A DNA stretch of 46,807 nt from a virus, in the IMG/VR virus record IMGVR_UViG_3300025881_000025, positions 1 through 46,807 of that record; one strand, given 5' to 3'. The notes under the pieces are model-generated. The model had not been told where the DNA came from and did no database searches. It saw only the letters and a program-made list of their open reading frames with translations. The position numbers and the translations under genes were made by a program. Positions 16,462 through 23,434 of this stretch are shown here, piece by piece (position 1 is the stretch's first letter; each line of letters starts with the position of its first letter).

Positions 16462-16709
16462 CATTAGTGTTCAACAGAAGTCGTTAAGTTCTGCCCGCAA
16501 TCAGCTTTATGTTTCCATAAAGATCAGACCATATCACCACCCTTGCGGGTGCTCCCCGTTTCGACTCACTTGAGCCTACACCTTGCGGTTGGTCGTTGCA
16601 CCTTGCTTATTAAGCCTTGGCTCAGGATCATCCTCGACTTTACGTTAGGACTTCCCCTGAATTAGAGGAGTTATTCGAGGCAGATTTCTCTACCAAGCCG
16701 CTACAATTA
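16462..16709 (-). other. Group I intron 2 of terL (248 nt, no ORF)
   Basis: The upstream exon ends CGU (16710) and the intron ends in G (16462); joining restores VFFR/NTTTEIDTNLW. The minus strand shows P-like (AATTCAGGGGAAGTCC), Q-like (ATCCTGAGCCAAG), R-like (GTGCAACGACCAACC) and S-like (GTGATATGGTCTGATC) elements. P7 here is GACCA with TGGTC, a compensatory change relative to intron 3 and the tape-measure intron. A hairpin TTTATG-GAAA-CATAAA with a GNRA loop follows S. It is a minimal-sized ribozyme. Exon 2 meets a TAA as soon as it enters the intron. Confidence 0.87.
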
Positions 16710-16784
16710 ACGGAAGAATACCGAGAAATAGTTTGGATCGTTAATATACTTAAGGTTGTCGGCAAGTATTGCCCACGTCTTACC
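16710..16784 (-). CDS. terL: Terminase large subunit, exon 2 (75-nt micro-exon)
   Basis: Only 25 codons lie between introns 1 and 2: GKTWAILADNLKYINDPNYF then SVFFR. The first residues complete the Walker A motif begun in exon 1, and the rest matches the strand-helix following Walker A in TerL proteins (GKS-x-ALLADALRY...VFFRRT). Frame, phase and family pattern agree at both ends. It is too short to be found by ordinary gene calling. Confidence 0.87.
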
Positions 16785-17115
16785 CAAGATTTCAACAGTC
16801 TTCGCTACAGACTGCCCGTTATAAAACTGCTACACGTCTCCGTGCAGATAAGATCATATCTTCACCTACAGCGATACTGTTTAGGTGCCTGCCGTTTCGA
16901 CCCGCTTGAGTCTACGTCTTTCGACTGATCGTTGAACGTTCCTGTACTTTACAGGCTTCGCTGCTGATTGTCTCTACCAACAAGATTTTCAGGGGTCGCT
17001 GCTATGTTTCCATGCAGTAGCCTACTTATTGTCTGACAAGAGTTCCCAGCAATTAGACAGGTTGTTTACTAGAGATTTCGCTCTAGGGGAGCAGTAAGTG
17101 AGAACAAATCTCATT
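16785..17115 (-). other. Group I intron 1 of terL (331 nt, inside Walker A)
   Basis: The upstream exon ends GGU (17116) and the intron ends in G (16785). Splicing joins YGGGAGG to GKTWAILAD and so rebuilds the Walker A motif. On the minus strand the core elements are clear: P (AATTGCTGGGAACTC), Q (AATCAGCAGCGAAGCCTG), R (GTTCAACGATCAG) and S (AAGATATGATCTTATC). P7 is GATCA with TGATC, again compensated relative to the other introns. A hairpin CACG-GAGA-CGTG with a GNRA loop follows S. There is no ORF of note. Confidence 0.88.
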
Positions 17116-17217
17116 ACCCCCGGCACCACCGCCATAAAATACATAAGTTTCATCGGCCCTGAGGAAGCTCTCCTGCGGACCTTTTTGTGGACTTATAACA
17201 TATTGACCGTTACTCAA
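17116..17217 (-). CDS. terL: Terminase large subunit, exon 1
   Basis: The exon encodes the first 34 residues: start, VISPQKGPQESFLRAD, ETYVFYGGGAGG. Family TerLs start with a similar adenine-binding segment (P-x-K-x-x-Q-x-x-F) and enter Walker A as YGGGAGGGKT. The start is TTG at 17217 with GGAGG seven bases upstream; no ATG in frame is available. It follows terS by 21 bases. The exon ends with U at 17116, where intron 1 begins. Confidence 0.87.
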
Positions 17218-17238
17218 TATAAACCTCCAAAATTACCA

Positions 17239-17595
17239 TTACTCACTCCATTTGAACAAAGGCTGAACATTGTCACTTTCGCTTTCTTTAGTCCCCCCTT
17301 GCTCACCATTGTATTCTTCTTCAAACTCTTGAACAACTTTCTCAGACTCATCCTTCATCTTCTCGAAGAATGCAATAACATCGTTAGCTGCACTCCGACG
17401 AGTAGCCGCAGGAGCTTCTTGGTCATTCATTACATTCCTGATGATATTATAAGCATCCAGAACGTCCTGAGATACCTTATACTCAAGCTCTCCCCAAGTC
17501 CGCAGATTCTTCCGGGAATCCAATATCTTCTTGTTCATACCCTTCTTACGTCCACCGGGATTACTTGCGTTATTCGCTTGTTTACCTTTTGCCAT
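17239..17595 (-). CDS. terS: Terminase small subunit
   Basis: The 118-residue protein is encoded immediately upstream of terL. It has a basic N-terminus rich in Lys/Asn/Gly (NASNPGGRKKGMNKK), then a helical region (ELEYKVSQDVLDAYNIIRNVMND and AATRRSAANDVIAFFEKMKDESEKV), and a charged C-terminus. This layout of DNA-binding head, oligomerisation helices and TerL-binding tail is typical of small terminase subunits. A putative promoter lies about 90 bases upstream. The ribosome site is TTTGGAGAGCATAAATG, almost identical to that of the gene at 18783-19214. Confidence 0.65.
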   Translation of the reverse strand: MAKGKQANNASNPGGRKKGMNKKILDSRKNLRTWGELEYKVSQDVLDAYNIIRNVMNDQEAPAATRRSAANDVIAFFEKMKDESEKVVQEFEEEYNGEQGGTKESESDNVQPLFKWSE

Positions 17596-17686
17596 TTATG
17601 CTCTCCAAAGTATTCTGTTGCAACTCCCCTAATTATTTTTACGTTCATCTATTGACAAACAGGGGTGTTTTGTTGTATTACACAAT

Positions 17687-17716
17687 AGAATACTCTGTAT
17701 TGCTAATGGTTGTCAA
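17687..17716 (-). promoter_or_regulatory. Putative sigma70-type promoter for terS/terL
   Basis: On the minus strand TTGACA (17716-17711) is followed after 18 bases by TATTCT (17692-17687). It points into terS, 92 bases downstream. Confidence 0.55.
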
Positions 17717-17727
17717 ATGATCACCCT

Positions 17728-17937
17728 TTAATATCCAGAACAATCATACGGCTGGCTCACATCACCATCTTCAGCATCCTGAAGAACATACCTGTGATCA
17801 TACACGTAATTGTAATTACCAAAAGAAGCACTCCGGCAAACCCCACACAAATCTTCGAGTTCGTTACGAGCATCTTTTGAACGTTTGTTACCGATATAGA
17901 GTAAGTCTTGGTTACACCCTTTGCATTTTGTGGAAAT
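17728..17937 (-). CDS. Small zinc-ribbon protein with apparent AUU start
   Basis: A 69-residue open frame carries two CxxC pairs (KCKGCNQD and LCGVCRSA) about 28 residues apart, a zinc-ribbon pattern, and then a Tyr/Asp-rich tail ending CSGY. No ATG, GTG or TTG precedes the first CxxC in frame. The best start is ATT at 17937, seven bases after a strong GGAGG. The frame is the same as that of the upstream gene (17956-18174), whose TAA lies 18 bases before the ATT. The protein is convincing; its initiation is unusual. Function unknown. Confidence 0.6.
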   Translation of the reverse strand: MSTKCKGCNQDLLYIGNKRSKDARNELEDLCGVCRSASFGNYNYVYDHRYVLQDAEDGDVSQPYDCSGY

Positions 17938-17955
17938 CTTACACCTCCGAATTAT

Positions 17956-18174
17956 TTACCACAGCCGTTCAAAACTATAGTCCTCTGGGTATTCATTATC
18001 AGTGATAGGTAAGTACACTAATGACCCATCACAGTGTTTTTGAAACTCCCAGTAAAACCCGCCACAGTCGCAGTGTACGCCTAAAAATTTATACACTGCC
18101 CCAAAGTCAACCTCTATAAAAAATTCGTTTAGGTGCTGATTCAAATAAAAACTCCAATCAACAGGAACTTCCAT
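17956..18174 (-). CDS. Hypothetical protein
   Basis: A 72-residue acidic, aromatic-rich protein (MEVPVDWSFYLNQHLNEFF; YKFLGVHCDCGGFYWEFQ). It has a CDCGG motif and a single further Cys, so a metal site is possible but incomplete. It starts three bases after the upstream stop and sits in a run of small minus-strand genes. I do not recognise a family. Confidence 0.7.
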   Translation of the reverse strand: MEVPVDWSFYLNQHLNEFFIEVDFGAVYKFLGVHCDCGGFYWEFQKHCDGSLVYLPITDNEYPEDYSFERLW

Positions 18175-18177
18175 AAA

Positions 18178-18429
18178 TCACTCCCCAATCCAACCATAAC
18201 TTTCTTCATAATGTTCATCTGCCAAACTACATACAACACTGGGATCAGTCAGGGGCTTACTAACGATACCACCTGTTACGTGACAATATACTTTTGGGAC
18301 ACTGTCAAGAATCATACGATAATCGTGAAGTTCTCTCTTAAGCTGATTTATGTTAATATTACCATTTGAATCTTCTAAAATCTCTTTCCAGAAACTTTCA
18401 TAAGTTTCTTCATAATCTTGCATAATCAT
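18178..18429 (-). CDS. Hypothetical protein
   Basis: An 83-residue acidic protein, starting MIMQDYEETYESFWKEILED, predicted helical at the N-terminus. Its ATG overlaps the stop of the upstream gene (ATGA), which indicates translational coupling. No family recognised. Confidence 0.7.
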   Translation of the reverse strand: MIMQDYEETYESFWKEILEDSNGNININQLKRELHDYRMILDSVPKVYCHVTGGIVSKPLTDPSVVCSLADEHYEESYGWIGE

Positions 18430-18773
18430 TCTCCAAAAACAAGTTCCGTCATCTTTTGTTTGACACTCAGAGCCTCAATAGAATTTAAACTAGACATACC
18501 AGAAGTCAACACCACAGAACCATTCCCAAGAATAATCGCAAGACTCTGTGGCTTAAACTCCATTGTGCTATCTTTACCAACAGTCACCTCAAGATAATCC
18601 ACATCATTCTCAAGCATCTCTCTGAGCAAGCTGTGCTGTCTCTCAAGCGTGAACATCATAGATTCGATAACTTCCCTACGGGATACTGTGGAAACCTCGT
18701 CAGAGGCTCCAGAGGAAGTCTCAGGAGGATCTTTGAGTTTCCTGTGCTCGTCTAGGTTGATTATTTGTGTCAT
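18426..18773 (-). CDS. Hypothetical protein
   Basis: A 115-residue protein. The N-terminal 30 residues are Ser/Thr/Glu rich (PPETSSGASDEVSTVSR), followed by a long helix (REVIESMMFTLERQHSLLREML) and a C-terminal beta-like part. It begins nine bases after the degenerate P-loop gene and overlaps the next gene. No family recognised. Confidence 0.7.
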   Translation of the reverse strand: MTQIINLDEHRKLKDPPETSSGASDEVSTVSRREVIESMMFTLERQHSLLREMLENDVDYLEVTVGKDSTMEFKPQSLAIILGNGSVVLTSGMSSLNSIEALSVKQKMTELVFGE

Positions 18774-18782
18774 ACCTTCCCC

Positions 18783-19214
18783 CTAAGAGCAGATAAACAT
18801 TTTATGTGCCCTTGCAATATGAAAATCGAGAATCTTTAAATCAATCATGTCTGCGTCATCAACAAGAATACACTCACGTTGACACCCAAGGAGCTTTTCA
18901 AAATTAGTGCAGGGTAACACATGAATGCCTTCACCATATTCTAACAGTGTGTTTTGTTGTTTCATCTGGGCAGATTCTAAGATTTCCTTGGGCATCCTCA
19001 TCAGGAATTCTCTAGCACAAACATCGTTTGGCACAAACACTGTCACGGGCTTGTCCTGAGCTTCCACCAATGCCATCGCTCGAAGTAGTGTAGTCTTACC
19101 AAGACCTCGCTCGTCCCTAGTTGTGTACCATCCCTGAAGCCCATAGGTGCTTTCCGAGAAACTCTTAAGTCGTCTTGACTGCTCTTGTGTTAATGTCATG
19201 GTTAAAACTGTCAT
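18783..19214 (-). CDS. Degenerate P-loop ATPase-like protein
   Basis: The 143-residue protein has a Walker A-like segment (DERGLGKTTLLRAMALVEAQ) lacking the first Gly of the motif, and a clear Walker B (ECILVDDADMID) near residue 120. It ends soon after, at MFICS, so it is only the core of a RecA- or AAA-like domain. It is the first gene of the leftward small-gene cluster and lies downstream of a good putative promoter. It could be an ATPase cofactor or a decayed helicase loader. GGAGGGCAT precedes the ATG at 19214. Confidence 0.65.
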   Translation of the reverse strand: MTVLTMTLTQEQSRRLKSFSESTYGLQGWYTTRDERGLGKTTLLRAMALVEAQDKPVTVFVPNDVCAREFLMRMPKEILESAQMKQQNTLLEYGEGIHVLPCTNFEKLLGCQRECILVDDADMIDLKILDFHIARAHKMFICS

Positions 19215-19377
19215 ATGCCCTCCAAAGTATTCTATAGATATTCTTGAAAGAACTCTAGTAATCTTAAGAATAACAATACTTAAAACAATAAAGAAAAATA
19301 GTAAAGAAATTCTTAAGAGATTACTAAAGAAACTTTTAATAACAATCCCCCAAACCCCCTTATGCCTCTACTTACTC

Positions 19378-19406
19378 AGTATAGGGTAAAAACCTGAGTA
19401 CGTCAA
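19378..19406 (-). promoter_or_regulatory. Putative leftward promoter
   Basis: On the minus strand TTGACG (19406-19401), a 17-base spacer and TATACT (19383-19378) form a near-consensus sigma70 promoter. It would transcribe the genes from 19214 leftward, possibly on into the structural block. Confidence 0.65.
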
Positions 19407-19452
19407 CACTAGGTTGCTAATTATTTCAAAAGAATTTTCTTTAGTGGTTCTC

Positions 19453-19481
19453 TTGACAGAATTTCCTATTGAGGTTACACT
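19453..19481 (+). promoter_or_regulatory. Putative rightward promoter 1
   Basis: TTGACA (19453-19458), a 17-base spacer and TACACT (19476-19481). It points to the early gene block. The -35 boxes of this promoter and the leftward one are about 50 bases apart, back to back. Confidence 0.6.
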
Positions 19482-19561
19482 ATGATCAATAGAAGAGCAT
19501 AGAAATGCAGTAGTACACACAAGCTACTCAAAAACCTTCTAAAGATTCCTTAAGAACCCTC

Positions 19562-19590
19562 TTGACACAGGGAGATGAAGAAATGAAAAT
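19562..19590 (+). promoter_or_regulatory. Putative rightward promoter 2
   Basis: TTGACA (19562-19567), a 17-base spacer and GAAAAT (19585-19590). The -10 box is weaker than in promoter 1. Confidence 0.4.
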
Positions 19591-19757
19591 CTCCCAACCC
19601 AAGAACCCCTTGAGATACTCTAGAGTATCATAGGATTCATTACAATGTGTTGGTGTGTTGTTTTCTTCCCTCACACCACGATTCTGTAGAAATTCCTATG
19701 ACACTGTAGAAAATTCTTAAGATATAGCAAAGAGTGTAAAAATTGTTATGTTGTGTG

Positions 19758-19787
19758 TTGACATTTGCCATCACTGGGTGCTAGAGT
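19758..19787 (+). promoter_or_regulatory. Putative rightward promoter 3
   Basis: TTGACA (19758-19763), an 18-base spacer and TAGAGT (19782-19787), about 80 bases before the first HNH gene. Confidence 0.45.
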
Positions 19788-19828
19788 GCACTTAAACATC
19801 CTCACGAATACCGGTTACGCCGTTAATA

Positions 19829-19850
19829 TGTGAGAAATTTTTAAGATTAA
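19829..19850 (+). repeat. Leader repeat shared by two HNH genes, copy 1
   Basis: TGTGAGAAATTTTTAA followed by GATTAAC lies shortly before the HNH gene at 19867. The same 16 bases followed by TTAAC occur before the HNH gene at 28581. It is probably part of a leader that travelled with the endonuclease genes. Confidence 0.55.
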
Positions 19851-19866
19851 CTCAAGAGGTAACAGA

Positions 19867-20433
19867 ATGACGAATCAGTTGGATAAATCGATTGAAGGTG
19901 TGATAAAAGCGTGGTTCGACTACAACCCAGAGACAGGGGAGATTAGTTGGAAAGAATGGGTGTCTCCCGATTGGTATAAACTCAAGGGTGCATACAATAA
20001 TTATATGAATGATCGTGCTGGTACAACCGTCACCTTCGGTAAGAAATCAAGCGGTCACCTCTATACAGGAGCAGGAGGTATCAATCGTATCTATGCTCAT
20101 CGAATAGCATGGGTCATATCTCAGGGTAGCCTGCCCATACATTATATTGACCACATTGATGGAAACCCTGAGAACAATAAGATAGAAAACCTAAGAGATG
20201 TTACTCATAAAATTAATCACAGAAACCGTAAGATGAGACCTGATAACACATCGGGGTACACTGGTGTGACTTTAGACAAGAGGTTGGGGAAGTGGCGAGC
20301 AAACGTGCATATCAACGGGAGGTATAAATACCTCGGTTGTTATGAAAAAATAGAGGACGCTGTTGACGCACGTAAAAGATTTCTTTCAGATCATCCAGAG
20401 TTAGGTTTTACTAACCGCCATGGCGAAGAGTGA
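19867..20433 (+). CDS. Free-standing HNH endonuclease with AP2-like domain
   Basis: The 188-residue protein has an N-terminal module (IKAWFDYNPETGEISWKEW), a central HNH_3 core (YAHRIAWVISQG, then YIDHIDGNPENNKIENLRDV) and a C-terminal AP2-like DNA-binding region (TSGYTGVTLDKRLGKWRANVHINGRYKYLGCYEKIEDA). It is a full-length homologue of the gene at 36828-37403. Such free-standing enzymes spread themselves between related phages. The start ATG at 19867 follows CAAGAGGTAACAGA. Confidence 0.9.
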   Translation: MTNQLDKSIEGVIKAWFDYNPETGEISWKEWVSPDWYKLKGAYNNYMNDRAGTTVTFGKKSSGHLYTGAGGINRIYAHRIAWVISQGSLPIHYIDHIDGNPENNKIENLRDVTHKINHRNRKMRPDNTSGYTGVTLDKRLGKWRANVHINGRYKYLGCYEKIEDAVDARKRFLSDHPELGFTNRHGEE

Positions 20434-20466
20434 TCAACATTTAACAAACAAAGGAGACCAAATAAT

Positions 20467-20688
20467 ATGCCAAAGAAACCCCACATCTCATCGCACTACA
20501 TCATGACAGAATTCGATTGGTTCCTTGACGATGTATCTAACAAACGATCAATGGAATTCTCAGAAGAAGCCAAGAAGACTGGTCGTGCTGAGATTAAGCA
20601 CTTCCGAAGTGTATACGAATACAGCATGTGGAAAGATTTCAATGACCTTGCTACAGAACCCTTGGAGCAACTTGTGGGGAACATCTGA
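20467..20688 (+). CDS. Hypothetical early protein
   Basis: A 73-residue charged protein (MPKKPHISSHYIMTEFDWFLDD ... YSMWKDFNDLATEPLEQLVGN). AAAGGAGA lies upstream of the ATG. It precedes the structured element at 20695-20790. No family recognised. Confidence 0.7.
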   Translation: MPKKPHISSHYIMTEFDWFLDDVSNKRSMEFSEEAKKTGRAEIKHFRSVYEYSMWKDFNDLATEPLEQLVGNI

Positions 20689-20694
20689 AGGTGG

Positions 20695-20790
20695 CCCTGA
20701 GGCTTCCTATGAGAGCCTACACGAGCTTTTCTAGGAATACCCGCTAGGGCAGCTTAGGGGTAGTCTTAGACAGCCTCAGAGGCGACGAGA
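20695..20790 (+). ncRNA. Structured element, copy A of a duplicated leader
   Basis: The gap between two small genes can fold. TTCCTA (20704-20709) pairs with TAGGAA (20732-20737) around an inner hairpin (GAGAGC with GCTTTTC). A CCC-GCTA-GGG hairpin follows, then CTAGGGCAGCTTAGG, and GCCT-CAG-AGGC. The same order of elements and much of the sequence recur at 36716-36815. The class is unknown; it may be a leader RNA of the downstream gene. Confidence 0.45.
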
Positions 20791-20809
20791 GAAGGTAGGA
20801 GGAATTGCC

Positions 20810-21109
20810 ATGAATAAAATTGCAAAGCCCGTTATAGCCGGAGTAGACGGCAATTTGAGAATATATGCCGCAGATAATCGTGGCGGCGAAAGCGGATTAC
20901 TTTGTACAGTGCATAAAGGACGCTCTGCGCTTAATGAGATAGCTAACGTGTTGAACAACTACGATTCCCTAATAAACATTCTAGAACAAGCCACAGAAAT
21001 TCTAGAAGGGGGTCACGAATACACTATTTCACAAGCAAAGCATAGATTGTCAGTAATCAGCACTGCAAGAACTTTGCTTAATAACCTGATACCCCCGGAG
21101 AACATATAA
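20810..21109 (+). CDS. Hypothetical protein
   Basis: A 99-residue protein (MNKIAKPVIAGVDGNLRIYAADNRG...) with a beta-like first half and a helical second half (SALNEIANVLNNYDSLINILEQATEILEGG). AGGAGGAATTGCC precedes the ATG, and copy A of the structured element forms its leader. Its stop overlaps the next start (TAATG). No family recognised. Confidence 0.75.
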   Translation: MNKIAKPVIAGVDGNLRIYAADNRGGESGLLCTVHKGRSALNEIANVLNNYDSLINILEQATEILEGGHEYTISQAKHRLSVISTARTLLNNLIPPENI

Positions 21110-21321
21110 TGACAGACCCAAGCAACAACACACCCTTTGGAGACACACTAGCCTCCTTTGGGTTAATCCACGGAACCTACGTGGTGAAAGCCGATGGTTG
21201 GCAGATGTGTACCACCAAAGACTTCTCAGAAGCACTACGGGAGTTTCGCCACTGGGCTATACAGCTACAATCGTGTTGCCCAAGTATGGGCGATAAGGTT
21301 ACTTTGGAAATTTTACTGTAG
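21109..21321 (+). CDS. Hypothetical protein
   Basis: A 70-residue protein translated in overlap with the preceding gene (TAATG). It contains GLIHGTYVVKADGWQMCTTKD, and a C-terminus with two Cys. Function unknown. Confidence 0.65.
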   Translation: MTDPSNNTPFGDTLASFGLIHGTYVVKADGWQMCTTKDFSEALREFRHWAIQLQSCCPSMGDKVTLEILL

Positions 21322-21330
21322 GATAAATCT

Positions 21331-21642
21331 ATGAACATACTGAAGAAAATTGTAGACATCATTTGGCCTAAGTGTCCTTCTGGGATGAACCACAGAGTGC
21401 GCTTGAGTGTTGTAGAGAACTGTCTAGGAAACTTATACTGCTGGCATCCCGACTGTGTGCTTGAGAACAGAAAGGTCTGTGAGCATCTCCAACACGAGCA
21501 GGAAGAAGCAACCAAGAAGCAAGAGATGCTGGAGATTGCTCAAGAAGTTTGGGAGAAATTCATCAAGGAGCAAAAGAAACTTGACACAGATTACTTTCAA
21601 GTAATTGATGATAATCGTATGGAATTATACACTAAAAACTAG
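21331..21642 (+). CDS. Hypothetical protein with Cys/His cluster
   Basis: A 103-residue protein. The first half has WPKCPSG, LYCWHPDCVLENRKVCEHLQH (four Cys and two His, possibly metal binding). The second half is a charged helix (EEATKKQEMLEIAQEVWEKFIKEQKK). Unknown function; a degenerate zinc finger joined to a coiled coil is one reading. Confidence 0.7.
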   Translation: MNILKKIVDIIWPKCPSGMNHRVRLSVVENCLGNLYCWHPDCVLENRKVCEHLQHEQEEATKKQEMLEIAQEVWEKFIKEQKKLDTDYFQVIDDNRMELYTKN

Positions 21643-21650
21643 AGGTGTTT

Positions 21651-21821
21651 ATGGAAATCTTGATGAACCCCGAAATAATGTGCTTGCTTGCAATCCTGTT
21701 CGTAACGCTTACGATTGTATCGTCAGGAATCATGAGTATGCTCTGGGGGAGCTGTGCTATCGGGAGTATTGGTGTTATCTGGTGGCATATTATCACCAGT
21801 GATGCAGATGACGAATTTTAA
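21651..21821 (+). CDS. Small membrane protein
   Basis: A 56-residue ORF from the ATG at 21651. Two hydrophobic stretches (IMCLLAILFVTLTIVSSGIM and GSCAIGSIGVIWWHII) make it a likely two-pass inner-membrane protein with an acidic C-terminus (SDADDEF). AGAGGTGTTT is the ribosome site. The next gene follows after ten bases. Confidence 0.65.
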   Translation: MEILMNPEIMCLLAILFVTLTIVSSGIMSMLWGSCAIGSIGVIWWHIITSDADDEF

Positions 21822-21830
21822 GGAGATTTT

Positions 21831-22232
21831 ATGGAACAACTTTTGGTAAATAAGATTAAATGCCCAGACGGAACTGTGCTTACGTCACGTCATCGGCATG
21901 ATTTTCAGATGCACGTTCAGGAAGATGGGCGGGAATTTTTTGTAGATGGTGGTCTCACATACCAACGCATTGGATTCTCTGACCAAACTTTCGAAGACTT
22001 ATCATGCTACGTTGGAGATGACCACGGAAAGATTCGTGAGCATTTTGAGTGGACTCGTGTTCTTGATGCTAATAGTGAACGTCTGCCGAAGCCTGAAGTG
22101 GTTCTTATGAAAGACATCACGGACGATCACTTGGAAGCTCTGGTGCATTGGACTGCCGAGGATTATCCTGAGTATATTCATAAGGTGTTTGTGGATGAGC
22201 AAGCGTGGAGAAATTCTCAGGGTAATCAGTAG
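21831..22232 (+). CDS. Hypothetical protein
   Basis: A 133-residue protein (MEQLLVNKIKCPDGTVLTSRHRHDFQMHVQEDGREFFVDGG). The start CPDGTVLTSRHRHDF...VDGG is seen in other phage early proteins of unknown function. GGAG lies seven bases upstream of the ATG. Confidence 0.75.
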   Translation: MEQLLVNKIKCPDGTVLTSRHRHDFQMHVQEDGREFFVDGGLTYQRIGFSDQTFEDLSCYVGDDHGKIREHFEWTRVLDANSERLPKPEVVLMKDITDDHLEALVHWTAEDYPEYIHKVFVDEQAWRNSQGNQ

Positions 22233-22291
22233 ACATTCTGGGGAATTTCCATTAAACTATGTAGGTATGGGGCAACAAAGGAGATACAAGT

Positions 22292-22465
22292 GTGACACCA
22301 GAAAGCGTAATTGTGACAACTACAGAAGACAAATATTTCCTAGATTGCATTGAGCAATTTTGTGCAGATGACCAACACGCTTATGTGCAGTGGTATAATC
22401 ACGAAGAACGGCAAGTGGTTACTCGGGAGATTCTTGGGAAAATCTTGAGTGTTGTTATTGTTTAG
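22292..22465 (+). CDS. Small hypothetical protein (GTG start)
   Basis: A 57-residue ORF starting at GTG (22292), with AAAGGAGATACAA upstream: MTPESVIVTTTEDKYFLDCI ... VQWYNHEERQVVTREIL. It is below usual length cut-offs but has a clear ribosome site and normal spacing. Confidence 0.6.
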   Translation: MTPESVIVTTTEDKYFLDCIEQFCADDQHAYVQWYNHEERQVVTREILGKILSVVIV

Positions 22466-22492
22466 AATTTAGATAATAGAGGAGACGATATT

Positions 22493-23425
22493 ATGTTCAA
22501 AAAGTACAACAGTCTTGAGAATGCTTATCGGCAAAAGTTTGTAGATGCCTGTGCAGAACTCGGGGCACCTGAGTGGGTAGCCCTTGAGAAAATCCACGGG
22601 GCAAACTTTGGGTTCCTTGTCAAAGGTGGTGAAGTTACACCATTCAAACGCTCAAGTGTAATTGGTGCAAACCCAGATACAGGCTCTTACGAATTCTACG
22701 GGTGTAATCCTGTTGCAGACACGTACAAAAATCTGGTGAAAAACATCGAAATTGTGTTTGACCAACCCGTGCAAATCTACGGTGAGCTTTACGGCGAAGG
22801 TATTCAAAAGGAAGTTCAATATGGCCAAAAAGACTTCATCGCTTTCGATATTTACCTGATGGATGATGGTGTGTTTGTTGATTGGGATGTTGTAAAGGAA
22901 GTTTGTGCAGACTATAGTATTCCGACAGCACCTGAGATTGCTCGTGGAACTCTTGAACAACTACTTGAGATTTCACCTGAGTTTGACTCTGTTGTAGCCA
23001 AGCAGAACGGTTACGAAAGTAAAGCTGAAGGGATTGTGATCAAACAGTTGCAAGACGAAGCATTTCTGCGGACAGATTCGCGGGCTATCATTAAGAACAA
23101 GTCTAAGAGTTTTTCCGAGAAGAAACAGAAAGCACCCAAGAAGCCGTACAAGATGCCAGAGAATCTTAAGACTATTTACGAGGACTTCTCTCAGTATCTT
23201 AACGAGAATCGCTTGAGTAATGTCCTGAGTAAGATTGGACAGGTGACACAGAAAGACTTTGGCAGAGTTCAGGGAATGCTTGTGCAGGATGCTAAGGAAG
23301 AATTTGAGCGTGATGAATATGAAATTTCCAAGGATGACTGGAAAGCTCTTGCGAAAACTGTTGGCAAAGATGCTGCTGAAGTTGTTCGTAAGGATTGGTT
23401 GAATATTCTTGATAATAAGGGGTGA
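22493..23425 (+). CDS. RNA ligase, Rnl2-like
   Basis: The 310-residue protein has the nucleotidyltransferase motifs of T4 Rnl2-type RNA ligases. Motif I is EKIHGANF with the adenylated Lys33; motif III is QIYGELYGEGI; motif IV is KAEGIVIKQ; motif V is IIKNKSKSF. The C-terminal 90 residues form a separate helical domain. It seals RNA nicks, probably repairing tRNA or other RNA cut by host defences. GGAGACGATATT precedes the ATG. It opens a run with the exonuclease gene. Confidence 0.85.
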   Translation: MFKKYNSLENAYRQKFVDACAELGAPEWVALEKIHGANFGFLVKGGEVTPFKRSSVIGANPDTGSYEFYGCNPVADTYKNLVKNIEIVFDQPVQIYGELYGEGIQKEVQYGQKDFIAFDIYLMDDGVFVDWDVVKEVCADYSIPTAPEIARGTLEQLLEISPEFDSVVAKQNGYESKAEGIVIKQLQDEAFLRTDSRAIIKNKSKSFSEKKQKAPKKPYKMPENLKTIYEDFSQYLNENRLSNVLSKIGQVTQKDFGRVQGMLVQDAKEEFERDEYEISKDDWKALAKTVGKDAAEVVRKDWLNILDNKG

Positions 23426-23434
23426 TGATATATA

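Larger units (their letters stand above)
19215..19866. other. Divergent intergenic control region (652 bp)
   Basis: No gene of convincing length or ribosome site is visible here. The region is AT-rich and separates leftward from rightward genes. It contains one putative leftward and three putative rightward promoters (listed separately) and several short stretches of the form CTTAAGAAT/ATTCTTAAG around 19250-19330 and 19500-19720. It is the likely early switch region. Confidence 0.6.

Noticed and set aside
17098-17655. Plus-strand ORF of 185 codons opposite terS and terL exon 1
   Set aside because: Antisense shadow; the opposite strand has terS and a Walker A-containing exon with proper ribosome sites.
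20692-20790. tRNA gene in the structured gap
   Set aside because: No T-loop GTTCRA, no anticodon arm of correct geometry, no CCA-compatible acceptor stem.
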